Both the position numbers and the translations under genes were made by a program. Of a stretch of 6,348 bases of DNA, positions 5,848-6,348 are shown piece by piece (the first letter of the stretch is position 1; every line of letters starts with the position of its first letter). Under the pieces are notes generated by a model. The model did not search any database, was not told where the DNA came from, and saw only the letters and a program-made list of their open reading frames with translations. The stretch covers positions 1 to 6,348 of the forward strand of contig JAQCNG010000213.1 in NCBI GenBank assembly GCA_028275145.1, given 5' to 3'. Source of the stretch: Halovenus sp. (lineage in GTDB: Archaea > Halobacteriota > Halobacteria > Halobacteriales > Haloarculaceae).

Positions 5848-5922
5848 CGTCCCGGCACTGACCCGGGGCTGGGGCTGTCCCAACCCGCTGCCGACCCGCC
5901 CGCGAACAGCAGATGTCGACGG

Positions 5923-6348
5923 TCAGCTGCGGGCCCGTTCGCGTGCCTGCTCGACGGACATATCCTCGCGCCGGAGTGCCTCGACGAACAGTTCGCCGGC
6001 GCGGTACGACGAGCGCACCATCGGGCCGCTGGCACAGTACAGAAACCCCAGTTCCTCCTTGGCGACACGCCCCCAGGTGTCGAACACGTCCGGGTGGACG
6101 TAGTCGGCGACCTCCAGATGCGACCGGGAGGGCTGGAGGTACTGACCGAGCGTGACCACGTCGACACCGACCGCACGCAGATCCCGCAGTGTCTGGTAGA
6201 CCTCGTGGTGGTGCTCGCCGACGCCGAGCATGAGGCTGGTCTTCGCGTAGGCGTCGGACTCGGTTGCGATCTGTTCGAGCACTGACAGCGACTGCTCGTA
6301 GCCCGCCCGTCGGTCCCGGACCGGCCACTGGAGTCGCTCGACGGTCTC
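5923..6348 (-). CDS. lipA: Lipoyl synthase, C-terminal part (N-terminus beyond the window)
   Basis: This frame is open from the right edge to a TGA at 5925-5923, giving 141 residues. It begins ETVERLQWPVRDRRAGYEQS and continues TSLMLGVGEHHHEVYQTLRD, VDVVTLGQYLQPSRSHL and GFLYCASGPMVRSSYRAGE, all hallmark segments of lipoyl synthase. LipA is a radical-SAM enzyme that inserts two sulfurs into octanoyl chains on the lipoyl domains of 2-oxoacid dehydrogenases and the glycine cleavage H protein. The RSSY motif (fragment residues 112-115) supplies the Ser that binds the sacrificial auxiliary iron-sulfur cluster. The CxxxCxxC radical-SAM motif and the auxiliary cysteines lie outside the window, in roughly the missing N-terminal half. 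The C-terminus ends naturally soon after the RSSY region. Its own promoter and upstream partners cannot be seen. Confidence 0.95.
   Translation of the reverse strand, partial: ETVERLQWPVRDRRAGYEQSLSVLEQIATESDAYAKTSLMLGVGEHHHEVYQTLRDLRAVGVDVVTLGQYLQPSRSHLEVADYVHPDVFDTWGRVAKEELGFLYCASGPMVRSSYRAGELFVEALRREDMSVEQARERARS

Noticed and set aside
5283..6176. Minus-strand 297-codon frame across the HAD-like gene and the lipA end
   Set aside because: It is out of frame with both recognised proteins and extremely Arg-rich, so it is a GC-driven shadow frame.

Overview
The window looks like chromosomal DNA from a haloarchaeon. GC content is high, and the predicted proteins are rich in Asp and Glu. Three gene starts have a TATA-like hexamer about 26-28 bp upstream, the spacing expected for leaderless archaeal transcripts. 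Two families also point to archaea: an archaeal-type GTP cyclohydrolase (IIa/III, ArfA) and a haloarchaeal-style sulfatase-like protein. No insertion sequence, CRISPR array, tRNA or rRNA gene was found. The species cannot be named from the sequence alone.

Left block, minus strand (1-2617). Three genes read leftward as one probable operon. They are a GTP cyclohydrolase IIa (arfA/gch3), an MDR-superfamily oxidoreductase joined to it by an ATGA start/stop overlap, and a class I SAM-dependent methyltransferase that runs off the left edge. The first gene appears leaderless, whereas the second has a clear Shine-Dalgarno sequence inside the end of the first. ArfA opens the GTP ring for riboflavin and F420 synthesis. 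The two genes behind it are therefore candidates for a related flavin, deazaflavin or pterin step, but that is inference from position only. The oxidoreductase has lost the usual catalytic zinc ligands.

Centre, plus strand (2743-4128). A sulfatase/alkaline-phosphatase-superfamily hydrolase is transcribed divergently from arfA out of a 125-bp shared promoter region. It has Thr where true sulfatases have the formylglycine-forming Cys or Ser, so phospho- rather than sulfo-chemistry is possible.

Convergent gap (4129-4490). A non-coding stretch holds five head-to-tail copies of a 33-bp unit, followed by a perfect 6-bp inverted repeat. The repeat keeps all six frames open, which creates long but spurious reading frames.

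Right block, minus strand (4491-6348). From the right edge leftward come the C-terminal part of lipoyl synthase (lipA), a small HAD-like protein with its own likely leaderless promoter, and a protein ending in a ParB/sulfiredoxin-like domain with no ParA partner in the window. Nothing in the sequence links this block functionally to the arfA operon.
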